Positions 42,954-56,376 of a DNA stretch of 64,000 nt are shown here, one piece after another. Below the pieces are notes generated by a model. The model was not told the origin of the DNA. It made no database searches and saw nothing but the letters and a program-made list of their open reading frames with translations. The translations under genes and the position numbers were made by a program. This stretch comes from Madurella fahalii. Its lineage: Eukaryota > Ascomycota > Sordariomycetes > Sordariales. The stretch is taken from the NCBI GenBank assembly GCA_029876055.1, contig CM056876.1:744001-808000 (forward strand), written 5' to 3'. Numbering within the stretch: position 1 is the stretch's first letter; every line of letters starts with the position of its first letter.

Positions 42954-45184
42954 GACTGACCAGAATGAGGGCGAGGAGAGCGGAATCGGCGGTTCTCTGT
43001 GTTTTTATAACTGGTATAAATGCCTAGGCCCCAGCTGCAAGGGGATACTCGGGGCCCACATTGTGGCGCCTGGCTGCCTGATGAGTTGAGCACTGGCCCT
43101 GTGCTGCCTACGTTTTACAAGGATCGAGTGTCTGAATTGCCTGACCAGATGGGTAACAAGCCTAATTTCACCCTGATTCGGAGCTGGGAAACGGTTGATG
43201 CCAGAAGAGTTGAAGAGCAACGGGTAAGGTGTCGCCAATGAGAAGTCCCGAAGGAGAGAGTGTTCCCGTCCTCTTCGTCCCCGTCGTGCCAAGCGCTTCC
43301 CCGATAAATCCTTGTCTGACCGTACCCGTTTCCTGTAGGTGTGCAATGAACTTCTTAATGAACGGAAACAAGTTAAGAAACTGCGGCCAAATTCTTGAAA
43401 ACCGAAGCTGCTAACAATTGAGCCGAGAAATCTCAATGGACAAGGTATGCCTCGTCACACGCCTAGCCACTGGTCTGGATAGCGTAGCAGCATGATGAAA
43501 GTCGCACCGGATGCGCTAGGATAGACGACCCGAGTTGTGAAGGTCCGGCGGCTAGTCGTTGGCAGGCTGCGAAGATATGTTCAATGCCAACGTTCAGTTC
43601 TCGTTCCACATCTCAGGATGGCGCTTACTGGCCTTGCCGATTGTAATCATCTGCCTTCGGCCACTCGTCCGGGCCTCGACCCCATGTCAACCGCCGGGAG
43701 TGCTGCTTTTAACCGCCACATCCCACTCAAGGCGAAGGTTAGTGTGTTGACATGAGTAGCTTCCTCAACTTCCGAGTTCCCCAATTGCTGACAAACGCCC
43801 TGCATCCTCTTACCTCGATGGGGCGGTGTGGGTTGTATGTTTACCCCGTCGGCTACTTAGGTTCTTTCTAAGCTCATGAAACCTCAAAACCGTTCTTGTT
43901 GCTAACTAGATGTTGCGTCGTTTTTTTATTTTTACTTTTTTTTATTTTTTTATTTTATTTTTTTTTATATAAATCATGATTACTGCGGGCGCGAGAAGAG
44001 CGCGCGCGAACCCAGCGCCGCTCGGCTCTTTCCGGCAAAATGAAACGGCGGGGTCTTCTGCGTTGCGAGAAGCGTCCATGGCTGTTCGCAAAGCACCGTA
44101 GAGTTATGAAGAAGGAAGAACTGTGGCGAGCTGAGGATGCCGTGGCAATTTGAACCGCCTTCGTCCTGCACAGGTGTGATTTTGGTCGATTTGGTTAGCG
44201 GTTGTGCCACGGTAGGATGTCCGAGTTTAGGCAGCCACGCCGGGGGTGTCTGGGAAGAGACCCTTGAAATTATGGGGAGGTGGCGTTCAATCACCGCAGG
44301 CTAACAGGGCGTTAGCACTCTGAGGCTATCGATAGCACGCAACACTAGCCTTCCTGCCAGTTGTTAGCAGATGAATCGAAATGGACGGGGGCGAATAAGA
44401 CATTGGAATAAGCACGTGTTGTGGGTAGTGGAAGAAGTCAATGGGGTTCTCTGCGGATGCCGTCAAGAAACAACAGCGTTGAATACGATTTGGGAGTGTT
44501 CAGGGATCCTGCCGGGTTCATTGGGGGAAGCTTTATTAGCGAGAGGTCTGGCCCAACCCGGCAAAAGTGGGGGCAATTCGGGAGCTAGCAGCACCTCCCG
44601 ATCCGCCTCGTTCCCGGCCTCCAAGTTCAGATGGCAGGACAAACATGCAAACATTGCGCAGAAGGAGACGGCAGGCCGCAATGCGAAGAAATCCGATGTC
44701 GTACAATATGCGCCATCACTGCACCCGTTTGCTGTCGGCTGTTAGCCGCCAAGATCATACTACGTAGGACATACGTGTAGAACCGTTGGCTGTGTGGGAT
44801 CAACAGCGGGGTTGCGTCTTCACCGTGGCGCAGCTCTTCCAAGGTTCTGGACATCAGCCAGAAGCCACTTGGCGGCTGCCGGCGTCCAATTCTCTTGTGG
44901 TGTTCCGGCCGGCTAGCCCTGCCAATGGCGGCTCGACTCAACGAAGGCCAAGCCCAGGATGGAGTCTGCCACCAGTGCGGAAGTGGAATTGACGCTGCAG
45001 CCTCTCCAAGATCCTGGGTCATAACCTTGCCAGTTCATCTAACCATGCACGACCCTGGTGCGATCGCTGCTGACACGGCCTGTTTTGTCAGCTCGCTCTT
45101 TGCCGTTTCGTTCTTGATTTCTTTCTCCCCTTTTTCGCTTTTGCGTGTCCCGCGACGCTGGGGAGTTGGAGCGCAATACCGAAA
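42954..45184. other. 2.2-kb intergenic region, no convincing gene
   Basis: Scattered frames of 100-145 codons overlap on both strands without any known domain. A low-complexity T-rich tract is listed separately. Confidence 0.4.
43921..43972. repeat. T-rich low-complexity tract
   Basis: Fifty-two bases almost only of T with scattered A, ending TATATAAA. Simple sequence with no coding role visible. Confidence 0.85.
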
Positions 45185-46716
45185 ATGCTCTCGCTCGTTT
45201 ATGCCGCAGCGCTAATAGCGCCCACCGCCGCCGCCGCCGCCGCTACCGAGCATCGCCCGCTGGTCACTCGCGGCGACGGCTTTATCCGGTCCCCAGTCAA
45301 CGCGCTCGCGGGTCCCGCCCCAAAGCTCCGAGTCCGGCAGAACGAAATCGAGATCGAGAACCAGTTGACAGGCACGAGGTACGCTGTCGACATCGAAGTA
45401 GGGACGCCGCCGCAGCAATTGACGCTCATTCTCGACACGGGTTCGCCCGACACTTGGGTCAATCCCACTTGCGATAATGTCTACCAGGCCGACGATTGCG
45501 AGTCGTACCCCCGCTTTGATCCCACCGAGAGCAGCTCCTTCAACGCGACGCGCAGCAGCGATATTCTCGTCTACGGGATTGGCAATGCGACAATCCGCTA
45601 TGTCCGCGAGACGTTGACCATCGGATGTGAGTCTACTGCGGCAATCGGCCGGTGCATCCGGGCTCGCTAACAAAGCAACCCCTACATGCAGCTGCCACGA
45701 TCGAAAACCAAATCATCGGCATGGCAACTGAGTCGCATAGCATCCCGCTCGGTATCCTCGGGCTGTCCCCCCACCCCCGCGGCGAGAACGACTACCCCTA
45801 CGTCCTCGACACGATGCGCGACCAGGGGCTCATCAACAGCCGCGCTTTCAGCCTCGACCTGCGCGGCGTCGACAACCCCAACGGCGCCCTCATCTTTGGC
45901 GGCATTGACACTGGCAAGTACATTGGTGAACTGGCGAAGCTCCCCATGCTCGACCAGCGCGAGACGCCCAGGGGCGCCGACCGGTACTACGTGACCATGA
46001 CTGCCGTGGGGCTGACCCTGAGCGACGGCTCCGTCGTCCGGTCCGAGGGCATCGACGTGCCCGTCTTCCTCGACTCGGGCAGCACCTTCAGCCATCTGCC
46101 GACACCCATCTACCAAGCGTTTGCCGAGGCCTTTGGCGACGCCCTGTACGAACCCAGCACGGGATACTACTACCTCCCATGCGAGGTGGCCAACATGGAG
46201 GGCTCGGTCGACTTTTACTTTGGCGACAAGGCCATCCGCGTGTCGCTCAACGACTTCATCTGGCAGGTGCAGGGGTTCTGCATCCTGGGCGTGCTGCCCG
46301 ACGACAGCGAGCCGATTCTGGGCGACACCTTCCTGCGCGCCGCCTACGTCGTGTTTGACCAGGACAACCGCAACCTGCATATTGCGCAGGCTGCGAATTG
46401 CGGGACCAACTTGGTGGCCATTGGGTCCGGCGAGGACGCGGTTCCGTCGTCGACCGGCGATTGCACCGAGCTCCCGACCGCGACGGGCACCGGTGACAGT
46501 TTGGATGTCACGAGAACCCGGGCGCCAACGGGTACCTTTACCGGAGCCGGGCCGACCGGTGTTGGGATTGGGCCGGGTCCGGCTGCGTCGAGGATCAGCG
46601 GGAGTGGCGCGCCGGAGCCGACTGACTCGTCTAGTGTCGGACACCGCGGTGCTGAGCTTGGAGTTGGGGCTCTTGTAGCCTTGGGTGCCGTGAATATGTT
46701 GGCATGGATGCTTTAA
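45185..46716 (+). CDS. pepsin-type aspartic protease, likely GPI-anchored (yapsin-like)
   Basis: Exons 45185-45626 and 45692-46716 (intron with GTGAGT donor and TGCAG acceptor) give 1467 nt, 488 residues. A signal peptide (MLSLVYAAALIAPTAAAAAA) precedes a short propeptide. The two catalytic sites are DTGSPDTWV (Asp84) and DSGSTFSHL (Asp275). The flap-lobe start YAVDIEVGTPPQQLTLIL and ending SEPILGDTFLRAAYVVFDQDNRNLHIAQA are typical of family A1. After about residue 390 comes a Ser/Thr/Gly/Pro-rich stalk. The tail (ELGVGALVALGAVNMLAWML) is hydrophobic, as for GPI attachment. Yapsins cut cell-wall precursors at the surface; that role is inferred. Confidence 0.92.
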
Positions 46717-47722
46717 TCATCCGTGGCACACTCGGGGCTGGCACTTATACATAATATTGGGAAACCTATATACCTGTGCGGTCGTCGACCGCGTCTCTGT
46801 TTGGTTTAACATTAATACATGGGTCTAGGTCGGGGTCTTTGAGGGCTCTAGGGCTGCACTTGCGGCGTTCCTTAGTCGAGGGCTTAGCGCTGTATATATT
46901 CGATTCAATTTTGGTCTCTATGTTTTCGCTGCTCGGCTACCTCTTTTTTTAGACTTCGGGAGGCCCCCGAACACGTCTTGTCGGCGTTTAACTTTCGTAG
47001 CCCCTCATGATTTCCTGGACAGGCTACCCGGTGTTGAATATACGGTATCATAGAGGGGAGTATATCTGGGCATTCCAAATACTGAGCAATGTGTTATAGC
47101 TCCATTTTCAGTCAGACCGGTGCAATCATGAGAACTCGAGTCTGTCATGTTAGGATCGGCATCCCTATTTTCTGTTTAACGGTCGCACCGGAGCGGCGCT
47201 TTAACCATCGGATTAAGTTAAGCAAGTTGAACGGGTTATGTACCACGACCCGCTGTGCGGCAGGAACTCACTTGCTCACTCTGCCCGTCATGTTTGCTTG
47301 CAGGGCCTCCTCAAACCGAGCCTAACGCGACGGGTCCGAGGGAAAGTGTTCCCTTAGATGATCCCAAGACGATATAACGCGGGAATTTGGTCTGGGCACT
47401 GCCCGTCTCAACTGCGTACAGCCACAAACCCGTTTGTACCACCGAACTACGACCATGAACTGTTCTACCCAGCTCTGGCTGGTTGACAGCTGCTGCTGGT
47501 GTGGGACATGTGCGGAAGGCCGCAGTGTAGTGCGCACAATTACTGCCAGCTCGAGGTTATACGCGTTATTTTAGGAAGTTTCGGTAACCAGCTGTGGGCA
47601 TGCCTACCTCACGTAGTTGACGAAGTGATATAATACACAGTAGGCAAGGCCCCGGCACCGAAGACTTTTCGTTCGTCGCTCCAGTTAACCACACTAAACA
47701 TCCTGGATCCCCAAGCGCCATC
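46717..47722. other. intergenic, no gene seen
   Basis: Terminator of the protease gene and promoter of the next one; nothing else recognised. Confidence 0.45.
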
Positions 47723-48988
47723 ATGTCGCAGGCAGCAACCAGGTCGCCACTCGTGCGTCACGTTATTGGGCCTTTGACAACGGTTTTTACGCCACCATCT
47801 ACTTGTGTGACGGCGTTTATCGACGAGCCTCGAACTAAACCGGTCCACAACATCGTCCCTGCCTACTACTCCGACTGTCAAAGCTTGAGGCCATGTCTCC
47901 CGGGAACCAATCACTGGAGTGACTGGGGTTTCTATTCACCGGGCTTATCATGTCCTCAAGGCTGGACTACAGCGACCGTGGCGAGCCACAACATGACCGA
48001 CATCGTCAAAGCCACCGCCATGCTTAGCCTTATGTACCCAGAGGAGACCGCTGCGTTCTGCTGCCCATCGTACGTCTACCTTGGTTTGCCACACCATTCG
48101 TTTCGAGGCATACTTACAAAATCGCCATTCCAGCGGCTTCGCATTCTTCTATGGGTTGTTTGACTCCACGTACTGGAATATACCTCCACGGTGTGTGTCA
48201 GCGATGGTTGAGGGAGATTTTAACTATTGGACCTGCGGCATAAACGGCGAGACTACCACAAGCGAGCTCCGTACATTTGCCATTAACTCGGGAGAAATCA
48301 CCACCGTCGCGACTTCGACCGAAGTTACTACCCGTTATGAGTCAGCGCCCGACCTCGACTCCTCCGGGGAGGCAACAACCGAAACCGTCACTATGACCTC
48401 CACCATCACAACCAAAGCCCCAAAGGTGGCAATGACTCTCGTTCCCGCGGTGCAGCTCGTCTGGCGTCCCATCGACGGCCCCTCAATCCCATACCTCTAT
48501 TCATCCTCTGAATCAACCGCAGCCCCAACCTCAGCGCCGAGCCCAACTCCAGGCCGAGGGATCCCAATACCCGTCATAGCAGGGGCCGCAGCCGGGGCCG
48601 GCGTCCTAATCGCCGTCCTCCTCCTCGGCATCTTTATCCGCACCACGAGGCGCCAACAGCGCGGGCCGCAATCCCACACCCCGCGCAAGACGGACCCGGA
48701 CCAGCAAGGCTCGCCCGATGCCACCATCACCCCCTCGCTCGGCGGTCCAACCATCCCGGCCATAGGCCTCAGCTACAAGGCCGAACTGGACGCAATCGCC
48801 ACCGCCCAACGCGACCTCCGCCACCCCGCAGTCAAGCCCGAACTCACCGGCGACGCGGTGATTCGCTTCGGGGCGGCCCCGAGACGTACTACGAGCTAGA
48901 CGCCGAGCCGCCCTATTCCTCCGCGAACACGTCCAATCCCGTCTCGCCCCTGTCAGCGCAGCCGGCGAGTCCCCGAGCACAGTATTAG
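47723..48988 (+). CDS. Mid2-like single-pass membrane protein, apparent frameshift near 3' end
   Basis: Exons 47723-48069 and 48134-48899 (GTACGT donor, CCAG acceptor) give 370 codons before a TAG at 48897-48899. The ectodomain is Cys-rich (CQSLRPCLPG, SCPQGWTTATVASHN, AAFCCPSGFAFF, RCVSAMVEGDFNYWTCG). It is followed by a Thr/Ser-rich stretch, one membrane helix (IPVIAGAAAGAGVLIAVLLLGIFI) and a cytoplasmic tail starting TTRRQQR. Around 48870 the frame GDAVIRFGAAPRRTTS looks shifted. In the next frame the tail continues PETYYELDAEPPYSSAN to a TAG at 48986-48988, the usual kind of ending. A missing G in GGGG near 48869-48873 would explain it. No clear N-terminal signal is seen. Confidence 0.75.
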
Positions 48989-49380
48989 GTGGGCTCGCCG
49001 CTGGTAATTTTGAGCCCGGGAGGGAGGGGTGGTTATAATGTGATAGAGACCCCAGGAGGGTCGGTGATGGGAGTGTTAAGCTAGCCGTCGTGGTAGAATT
49101 AAGTCGGTCATGGCATTATTATTCGTGGTTTCTCCATTAACTAGGTATCTTTGGCGCACTGGTATCTCGGCTGATGATGTGCTTCACAACGTAAATCATA
49201 TTGAGAGCCGCCAAGGCTCGGATGCCTACTAATTAACCTTCGGCTGCTTTTTAACTCATCCGGGCTATGTCCAAATGTGTATGTTAGATACAAAAAAGGA
49301 AAAAGAAAAAAAGAAAAAAAGAAAAGAAAAGAAAGAAAAAGAAAGAAAAAAAGCAACGGTCTAAAGTCGTGGATCGTCTA
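48989..49380. other. short intergenic region with A/G tract
   Basis: Space between two convergent genes. Apart from the purine tract at 49292-49353 nothing is recognised. Confidence 0.45.
49292..49353. repeat. A/G-rich simple repeat
   Basis: Runs of A interrupted by single G (AAAAAGAAAG pattern) over about 60 bases between convergent gene ends. Confidence 0.85.
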
Positions 49381-51615
49381 TCATAAAGTTAACTGCGCAG
49401 GAGATTCGTCTCTCGTGATGTATACCTCGCCGATTAGGACAGCACACCCGACCGTCATCGCTATGGCGATGATGGGGAGGTTGACGCGGGCGAAATCGAG
49501 TCTCCTGACGCGGATGTGCTTCTTTGCGAGGATGTCCCGCCAGAGGAGCCCGGCCAGCGAGGCGCTCAGGGCTGTGCTGAAGGCGCCGTAGTTGACACCC
49601 AGCGCCATGCTATAGATGGTTGCGTAGAGCTCTCGGTTGGTGATGACGACCCCGTCGAATATGCGTATCCTCTGCCATGCTTGGATTACACGGGACAGGA
49701 GGATGGTCGTGCCGATGTTGGTGCCCGAGAACTGGTGCGTGTCAGTGACTATGCTTTAAGAGACGTTGGTGGGCGGCGCTTACGTTGCAGAGAACGACCG
49801 AGAGGAAGCCCATACCCCCGACGGCGCCAACCGTCCCCGTCTTTTTGACCCACTTGTCCCATCCAAGAGCAAATATCTCCACCCAGCCCTTGGTAACTAA
49901 GGCTTGCACCAGCACGAACATGGCAAAGGCAAACGGCACCAGTGCATAGGGTAAGTGGGACAAGACAGCCGCGGCGGTTGGGAAGGTTTCTTGTGTCCAC
50001 CTGTGCAGGTTCTTGACGAGCGTCACGAGAGTCGTCTGTTGGCTCCGCCGCCGAAGCTGCAACTCCGTCGAGGCCTTGATTTTCGGGCTCCTCTCCGGAT
50101 CGCGTTTGGGCTCACCAACTTGTTGTGTTGGTGCCTTCTCTAACGTATCGCTCGCCACGGCGATTTCGTCGTCACCACTCGCGTCTCCGGGGGCGGTCTT
50201 CTGCGGACCGTCCATCTGCTCCGGAATAGACGTGGCCGACGACGCGGCCCACTGACTGCTTTGCATTTCCTCTTCCTCTCGCATTGCTCGCTCTAGATGC
50301 ATACGCTCTAGCTCTTCGCGGCCTTTCCGGGCAATCTCCCGCGTCTCGTGGCGATGGAGCCAGCCGTACGACAAGTCCCATATGAGCATGACGCCTGCCG
50401 CCGGTAATGTGACGAAAAAGACGGAGATTTCGCCAATACTCGTCTTCGCAGCGTTGAGTGCCAGCACGGCGATCAGTGTCACGGCCATCACCACGGCCCC
50501 GAAAGCGGCACCACCCTTGTCGAGAAACGGGTTCATGATCTCCTCCAGAGACAGCAGCTTGCCTTCTTCGCCCGCGGCGTCTTCCTTCTCCTCGGCGGTT
50601 CCCCTGGCGTTTGGGATATTGGGGTTGACAGGCTTCCGGGCTTTGGCTTCCTCGGGAAGCTCGTGCATCTTGATCGAGATGGGGATGAGCGACTCGTTGT
50701 TGAACACGATATAGAGTAGAAACGGGAACAAGACGATGGCCGTGATGATGACGGGTACAATCATGTTTGCCGTGTAGTCGATAAACCGGATCTGGAACGC
50801 GCCGGCCAGGACTAGGTTGGTCGGGTTCGACGAGACCAGGATGGCCGAGGCGATGTTAGCAACGGCGAACTGGGTGTAGATCCAAGCTCTCGGGTGGACG
50901 ATGTTGCTCGACACGCGCGTCATGTAAGCGAGGAAAGCGGTGCCCGACAGGATAATGGGGTCGTTCCCGACGAAGCTGCCAAGGCCAAAGAAGAAGAGGT
51001 AGAGGTAGAAGTAGAGGCGGTGGCCGACCCTGCCACCCCATTGCAGCACCTTGAAGGCCAGGTACCTGATGAAGCCGGATGCGTCGATGGAGATGGCGAT
51101 GTAGGCCAGTGTGATGAAGAAAACCATGATATCGTACGGCAAGATATGGTCGGAACCCAGCGTGCCGCCCTTGACCTCCTCACGGCCAATGGCCAGGATA
51201 GCCAGCAGGAAGAGGTCGGCTATTATGGGCGCCGTGACGAGATTCATAGGGAAATGCAGGCGCACGTAGCGGCGGGCGGCCGAGGCCCTGCCTGTGCTAA
51301 GCTGGTCATGGTCGGCGAGCCGTGACTTGGTCTCCGATACATCAGGTTCCCGCGGTGCGACAATCCGGCAGGTGCTCAGGAGGTCTAGAATGGCATGGTA
51401 AAGCTTCTGCGGGACGTAGATTGGGATATCAAAGGGGAACAGGACCACGATATCTGGCGATGCGAGAATTAGACAAGCTCACGTAGCTGTGGGGCGGGAC
51501 ATAGCAGATACTTACTGGTCAGCACAAAGACGACGAGTGTGACAATTGACCGCCAGGATTTGATTTTTTCATAATCCGGGGGAGCATGCTGGCCCGCGGT
51601 CGGTTCAGCGTCCAT
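49381..51615 (-). CDS. citrate transporter/ArsB-type permease
   Basis: Exons 51615-51516, 51453-49784 and 49731-49381 total 2121 nt, in frame, 706 residues. The start MDAEPTAGQHAPPDYEKIKSWRS is followed by a first membrane helix split by the intron (IVTLVVFVLTNIVVLFPFDIPIYVP). At least ten further hydrophobic helices follow. The signature FVGNDPIILSGTAFLAYMTRV and SSNPTNLVLAGAF, with the partner FSGTNIGTTILLSRVIQAWQ near the C-terminus, are the two re-entrant NxP/T regions of the CitMHS/ArsB/NhaD permease fold. A long charged cytoplasmic loop (about residues 360-500) lies between the halves. The substrate (organic anion, arsenite or ion) cannot be told. Confidence 0.9.
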
Positions 51616-52757
51616 TGTGCGACGGGCCGGAAGTAGAGCGACGGCACATTTGAATCGGCAACCAGGTGAGTTAATGTTGCGCGTTTGGAAATCACTGAGG
51701 GGCAGTTAGAAAGAGCTGGCGATGCCCTGAGTGTGCGTTGCAGATGCGCCACGTGCCGAGATCAGTGGAAGAAGACGCCGCAGCAGATCTCGGGTGACCC
51801 CACCAGGCGCAGGTCGGGCAGGGCAGGGCATTGCCCGTAGGGGTCCTTCTCCACATTTCGCCCCAAGTTATCGCTAACGGTGCGTGGAGAGTGTGCCAGT
51901 AAGGTATGACATACAGACATACGTTACCTCGTTACCCACCGTCCGCCCGTATTGGGAGACCGACAGACCGACACAGCCACCCACCCCTCGCGAGCAGCAA
52001 TGGCCCGCATTGGATTGCATGCGGAGTCCGAGTTGCGGGCTGCATAAGTCTGCATACATGGTGGCTGTGTGACGATTCTAAAGGATCAATTTCTGCAGCT
52101 TCTGTCGTCTTGACCGACTTCCAGAAACGCCAGAGTACGTCACGCCACAGCCTCCTGCTCTTAGCGGCCTCGGGCAAGGCTCGCTGCGCGCCGCTGAGAG
52201 CCCTTTGGTGTTTGTGTCGATCGCCGGCCGTGGCCGGAATCCTGCCAAGACCCCATCCCATCGCTGGACGGCGCTGGGCGCCGCTGAGCGCTGCTCACTT
52301 CCCATACTGCCGCGCTGCGGACCTGTCATGAGGCGAGTTCCATGACGGCCTTGAATGGGCAGCCGGCCACGTGTGAGGATTTATGACACGCGTTAAGTCG
52401 TACCCTACCGCCAAAACGGGCGAACGAAGGGAGCCGCATTGCTCACTTCCTCTCTCCCCTACCTTGCCCCGTCCTGCCGCCCTGCATTTTTAACCACTCG
52501 GGCGCCCTGCCCTCCTACCATACATCCCACTCCGGGAGCCCGCATCCTTTTCTTCCCGTCCATACCTCATTTGCTTTACCGACGCTCTTAACGACCAAAT
52601 GCATCAGCCGGAGCGACGAAACAATAAATTGCTTGGATTTGCGCATTCTCGTTCTCTGCACCGTAATATGTCTGTTAGTTTTGGATGAGATAGCCATCTC
52701 CGCCCATACTGCTCGCTCCCTACATCAGGCGTTCCGGACACTGGGTCCCGCAAGGTC
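51616..52757. other. divergent intergenic region, no gene seen
   Basis: Promoter region shared by the permease (minus) and the membrane protein (plus). Small frames lack motifs. Confidence 0.45.
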
Positions 52758-54957
52758 ATGCCGCCGCTGTCTACTCTTGGCCCCCTGGATGATCTAGTCG
52801 CCCGAGACACTATTAGCAACTTTCCGACAACACTCGCAGCCTTAGCGAATACCACTCACAACGGACCCCAACCGTTGCGGGTTATCTGTGCTTGGCCCGT
52901 ATCCGGCCAATACGGACCCGGCTCCAGAGTCCTGTACGCGAGCAAACCGGACCGCCCATGACCGGCTAAACTTGGAGAAACTAATTCCAGCTTCTAGATA
53001 CTACGTCCTGGTGGCGGCTTGTCTGCTCGCGCGCAAAACAGAATGGCTTCGAAATGCCTGCTTGGCTGCTGCCCTGATATTTCCTGCTGTTGCTGCCATC
53101 CATGGCGTTGTCCTTGCGGCATTACACGTCGACGGTATGTGAGCTGGGTCTGTGGTACCGTGCAAGCTTGGTAAGATAGCTAACCGTTGTCTTAGATGCA
53201 GTTGATATGGATGTCTACGGCGCTTTTCAACTATGTGCCATCGGCATCCTGACGGCGCCTATATCTGTTCGTTTATCCAGCACTTATTTCAATAACCCCG
53301 GCCGGAACACCATCTTTCTCTGGACCGGTTTGGTGTTGGCTGGTGGGTCCTTATCTACCTTACCTTAGGCGCTGCTTTCATCCCATGTACGCACGCGTGC
53401 TAATGCTCGTCTGCCCGCAGGATTGCTAGCCTTGACGGTCGAATTCTTCCGCATCGAGCCGTTTCCGTGCAACGACGATGGATCTGGCCGGCCTCTGTAC
53501 AACGCCTCCGAGTTCATCTACGGCCGAACAACATGCGGTCGATCTTGCTCCGTTATTGATGGCCCGAGATCGCCCATGCGGCGCGGGTCTGCCGACAATA
53601 TCTATGTTGTCCTCGAGCCACGCATACTCACATTTGGCGCTGCCACGCTCCTTGCCGCGGCTTGCTGCATTCCGGCAATTCTCTCCATGGTCTCTACATG
53701 GGATAAGATTCTCAAAATCAACTGGAAGGAGCGCTTCGGTGATCCTGATACCGACGAGCTGATCGAAGGCACAAATGGTGCTACGATCGGCAAGATGAAA
53801 GGCGTCAACAGCAAAATCAGAGAGTTTCTCAGTGTCGTCGAGGTACCCCTGTTTGGCGGCGCCGTGCTCACCATTATCATTATGGGCGAGATCAACTTCT
53901 GGAGTCACCAAGTCTCGTACCAGACGGAGCCGATGGAAAATATAGGTACCGAACTACCCCCGTCCCGCTCTTCTAGGAAAATGGCAACTGACGTATCTCG
54001 CTCCTAGGCCAGTGGGCTCCCATCGTGGCGTCGGGCCTAGCGGCAATCGGATCGCTATATATGCTGCTAGCCGAGAGACTCGACGCCGCAGAACTCGAAA
54101 TGGCCGACAATCGCGGGCTCCATTGCACCTGTACAATTCACGGGTGTGGGAGCAGTCGCGGAGATTCTCGCAGCGTTGTCGCCGAAACTTTTGAGCTTCC
54201 TCGCAGTCCACGACCAGCAGCGACTAGGGAGGCGGAGATACGCGGGCGAACCACGTCATCTAGCAACATACTCGCTCCAAACCGCGCCGACTCACGTTCC
54301 GACGACGACGCAGTCTTCCAAAATGGTATGCACCAAGGACTGGGAATCCTACAAGTTGTTGACTCTCGGTCGTCTGGTGGTGGCAAAAGGCCGGAAGTGG
54401 GAAGGATATTGAGCAATATTGCGCACAAGTTCGGTACTGCGGCCCCTGACCGGCATGACGACCACGAATTTAGACACGGGAAGGCTACCGGCTTCCCTGA
54501 GATCCCAGGTGAGGTGTATCGAAACCAGGATTTGATTCGGATCAAGGAACAATGGGGACAATCTGGCCCGGAAGACGACGAAAGTCTAACGCCCCGAGGG
54601 AGGCGTTCGAGGGCGAACAGTTTTACTGGCAGTGTGTCCGGCGCCGCTGGCGTTTCTAGACCGGCTTCGCTGACTCCGAGAGCACATTCACCTCAACCAG
54701 AAGGCGTATTCCGGCCTGCTAGTGCCACCTTACTCGCCCTGCCGACTACTAGCCCCCGTACTAGCTATGAAACAGGCCCGTTCATTGCCACATTACCTTC
54801 TCCTGAATTGGACAGGCCGAAGTCACACACTACTATAGTCACTCTTCACAGCGGACACGACTCGCCCTCTATTGTTGTCTCGTCAGAACTGGAGTCAACC
54901 GAGGCTCTTGAGTCGGGTCCCGCATCTTCACCCCTCTCCGAACGGGGTCCTCCCTGA
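52758..54957 (+). CDS. multi-pass membrane protein of unknown function, 644 aa
   Basis: Five exons inferred: 52758-52933, 52998-53134, 53196-53342, 53421-53945 and 54008-54957. They total 1935 nt, in frame. About six membrane helices occur, including YYVLVAACLLARK, NACLAAALIFPAVAAIHGVVLAAL, FQLCAIGILTAPI, FLWTGLVLAGLLALTVEFF, ILTFGAATLLAAACCIPAIL and VVEVPLFGGAVLTIIIMGEINF, then WAPIVASGLAAIGSLYMLLA. The cytoplasmic tail of about 300 residues is Ser/Pro-rich. It contains FGTAAPDRHDDHEFRHGKATGFPEIPGE, which I recognise as a conserved block in uncharacterised proteins of filamentous ascomycetes. No function is known to me. Confidence 0.85.
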
Positions 54958-56376
54958 AACAGGAAGCATCCGCCAGCACATATATCGACCAGTTGGACGG
55001 TGTCGCAATCTGAGCGTGTTTGATGTGGTTCCACCCCTATATTCCACGCACCACACCGGTTAATACGAGAAAAAAGATGAACGAGCACGCAACTGTAACA
55101 ACATCAGATCCACAGTTACATCACTAGCCTCGACGGGAAGACGAGGCTCCCTTCCCGGCTACTTGTCCGGTTACCAGTTCGACGTAGCGGGGGGACGAGC
55201 AGCCTCCTTTTTCCGCACAAGACTTATTATCACCTGAACGCACATGGGTTTATCCCCAAGGCAATTGGGGGGGGGGGTGTGGGGGGGTGGATTCCCGTTA
55301 TAAGACGGTGCAAACGTCTTGTGTGGAACTTGGACCAACCAAGGGAACCTCAATCAAACGGCGCTATCCGGTGCTGGCAGCTCAAGTTTTGTGCTAGGAT
55401 GTCGTCGTGACATTAGCCAGAAGATGTTGGGACAATATGGTTTTAAGACAAGCATGGGTAGAGAAGGATGAGAGGGGTATATGACGACCGGGAAATATAT
55501 ACAGGAAGCTCCCGGGATACAGACCACCTTGGGATATTACAGGATGGCTGCGCCGGCACCCGGTGGCTGGCTTCCGGAACTGATACATACGCTGGTAGTA
55601 GCGAACAATCGCACTGTATCAGGTGGTGTGTGGCTTTAGGATTAACGACTAAATTAGATGATACCCTGCGATCAATAAGAAATGCCGTATGAAACGGGTG
55701 GCATTACCTATATTCAGTCACAGGAGGCAAAATTTGGCGGCGAGTTCATCGTATTTGGGACTAACCGCCAAGCCTGACCTAATAGGTTCAGTTTCTAGTA
55801 CCAAATCGTCCTCCGCCGGGAATCAGACTATCGCATGAAGTCCGGGAACAAGGATGCCGGCTAGATGTCGTACAGAGACACATGCAACAACCACTTCCAC
55901 AGCACATGCGGTTCCCAAGACGCAGAATACTGCTGCCACCAGAAATGCAGCTTAGCCGCGAATACATCCTGCTCTTACCCTCTTATACCAGGGTCAGCTC
56001 AGGTTTGTCTCTATGCTGTCTACGCGGCTTTTGTCATAGGTTTGAAACGACAGGGGCAGGAGCAGGAGCAACAACAGGAACCGGCGTACGTGTCGGCAAA
56101 AGTACAGCAGGCTTCGCCCCCGCCATCAAGATTAGGTGTCAGCTTGATGTAAGCTATGTTATATATTTTACTGGGCTCCCGCGCTCTCCGACATAGCCAG
56201 GTAGAATGCAACAAGATTTGACTTTTCTCATTTTCCTACGCAATACCAACTCAATAAGCCTGTCGAACCCAGCCACTTTTTATTTTCACTTACAATTCCT
56301 AAACACTTCGATTATTAAACTTCTGTGTATAGTAGACTCGACCTTTTAATAATAGTAAGCAAACGTCTTTCCGATA
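54958..56376. other. intergenic, no gene seen
   Basis: A G-rich run (about 55268-55290, GGGGG blocks) may form a G-quadruplex. No coding sequence is supported; frames at 55865-56196 overlap in two phases without motifs. Confidence 0.4.

Noticed and set aside
43005..43436. 143-codon minus-strand frame as a gene.
   Set aside because: Arg/Ser-rich without domain or intron signals; overlapped by equally long frames on the other strand.
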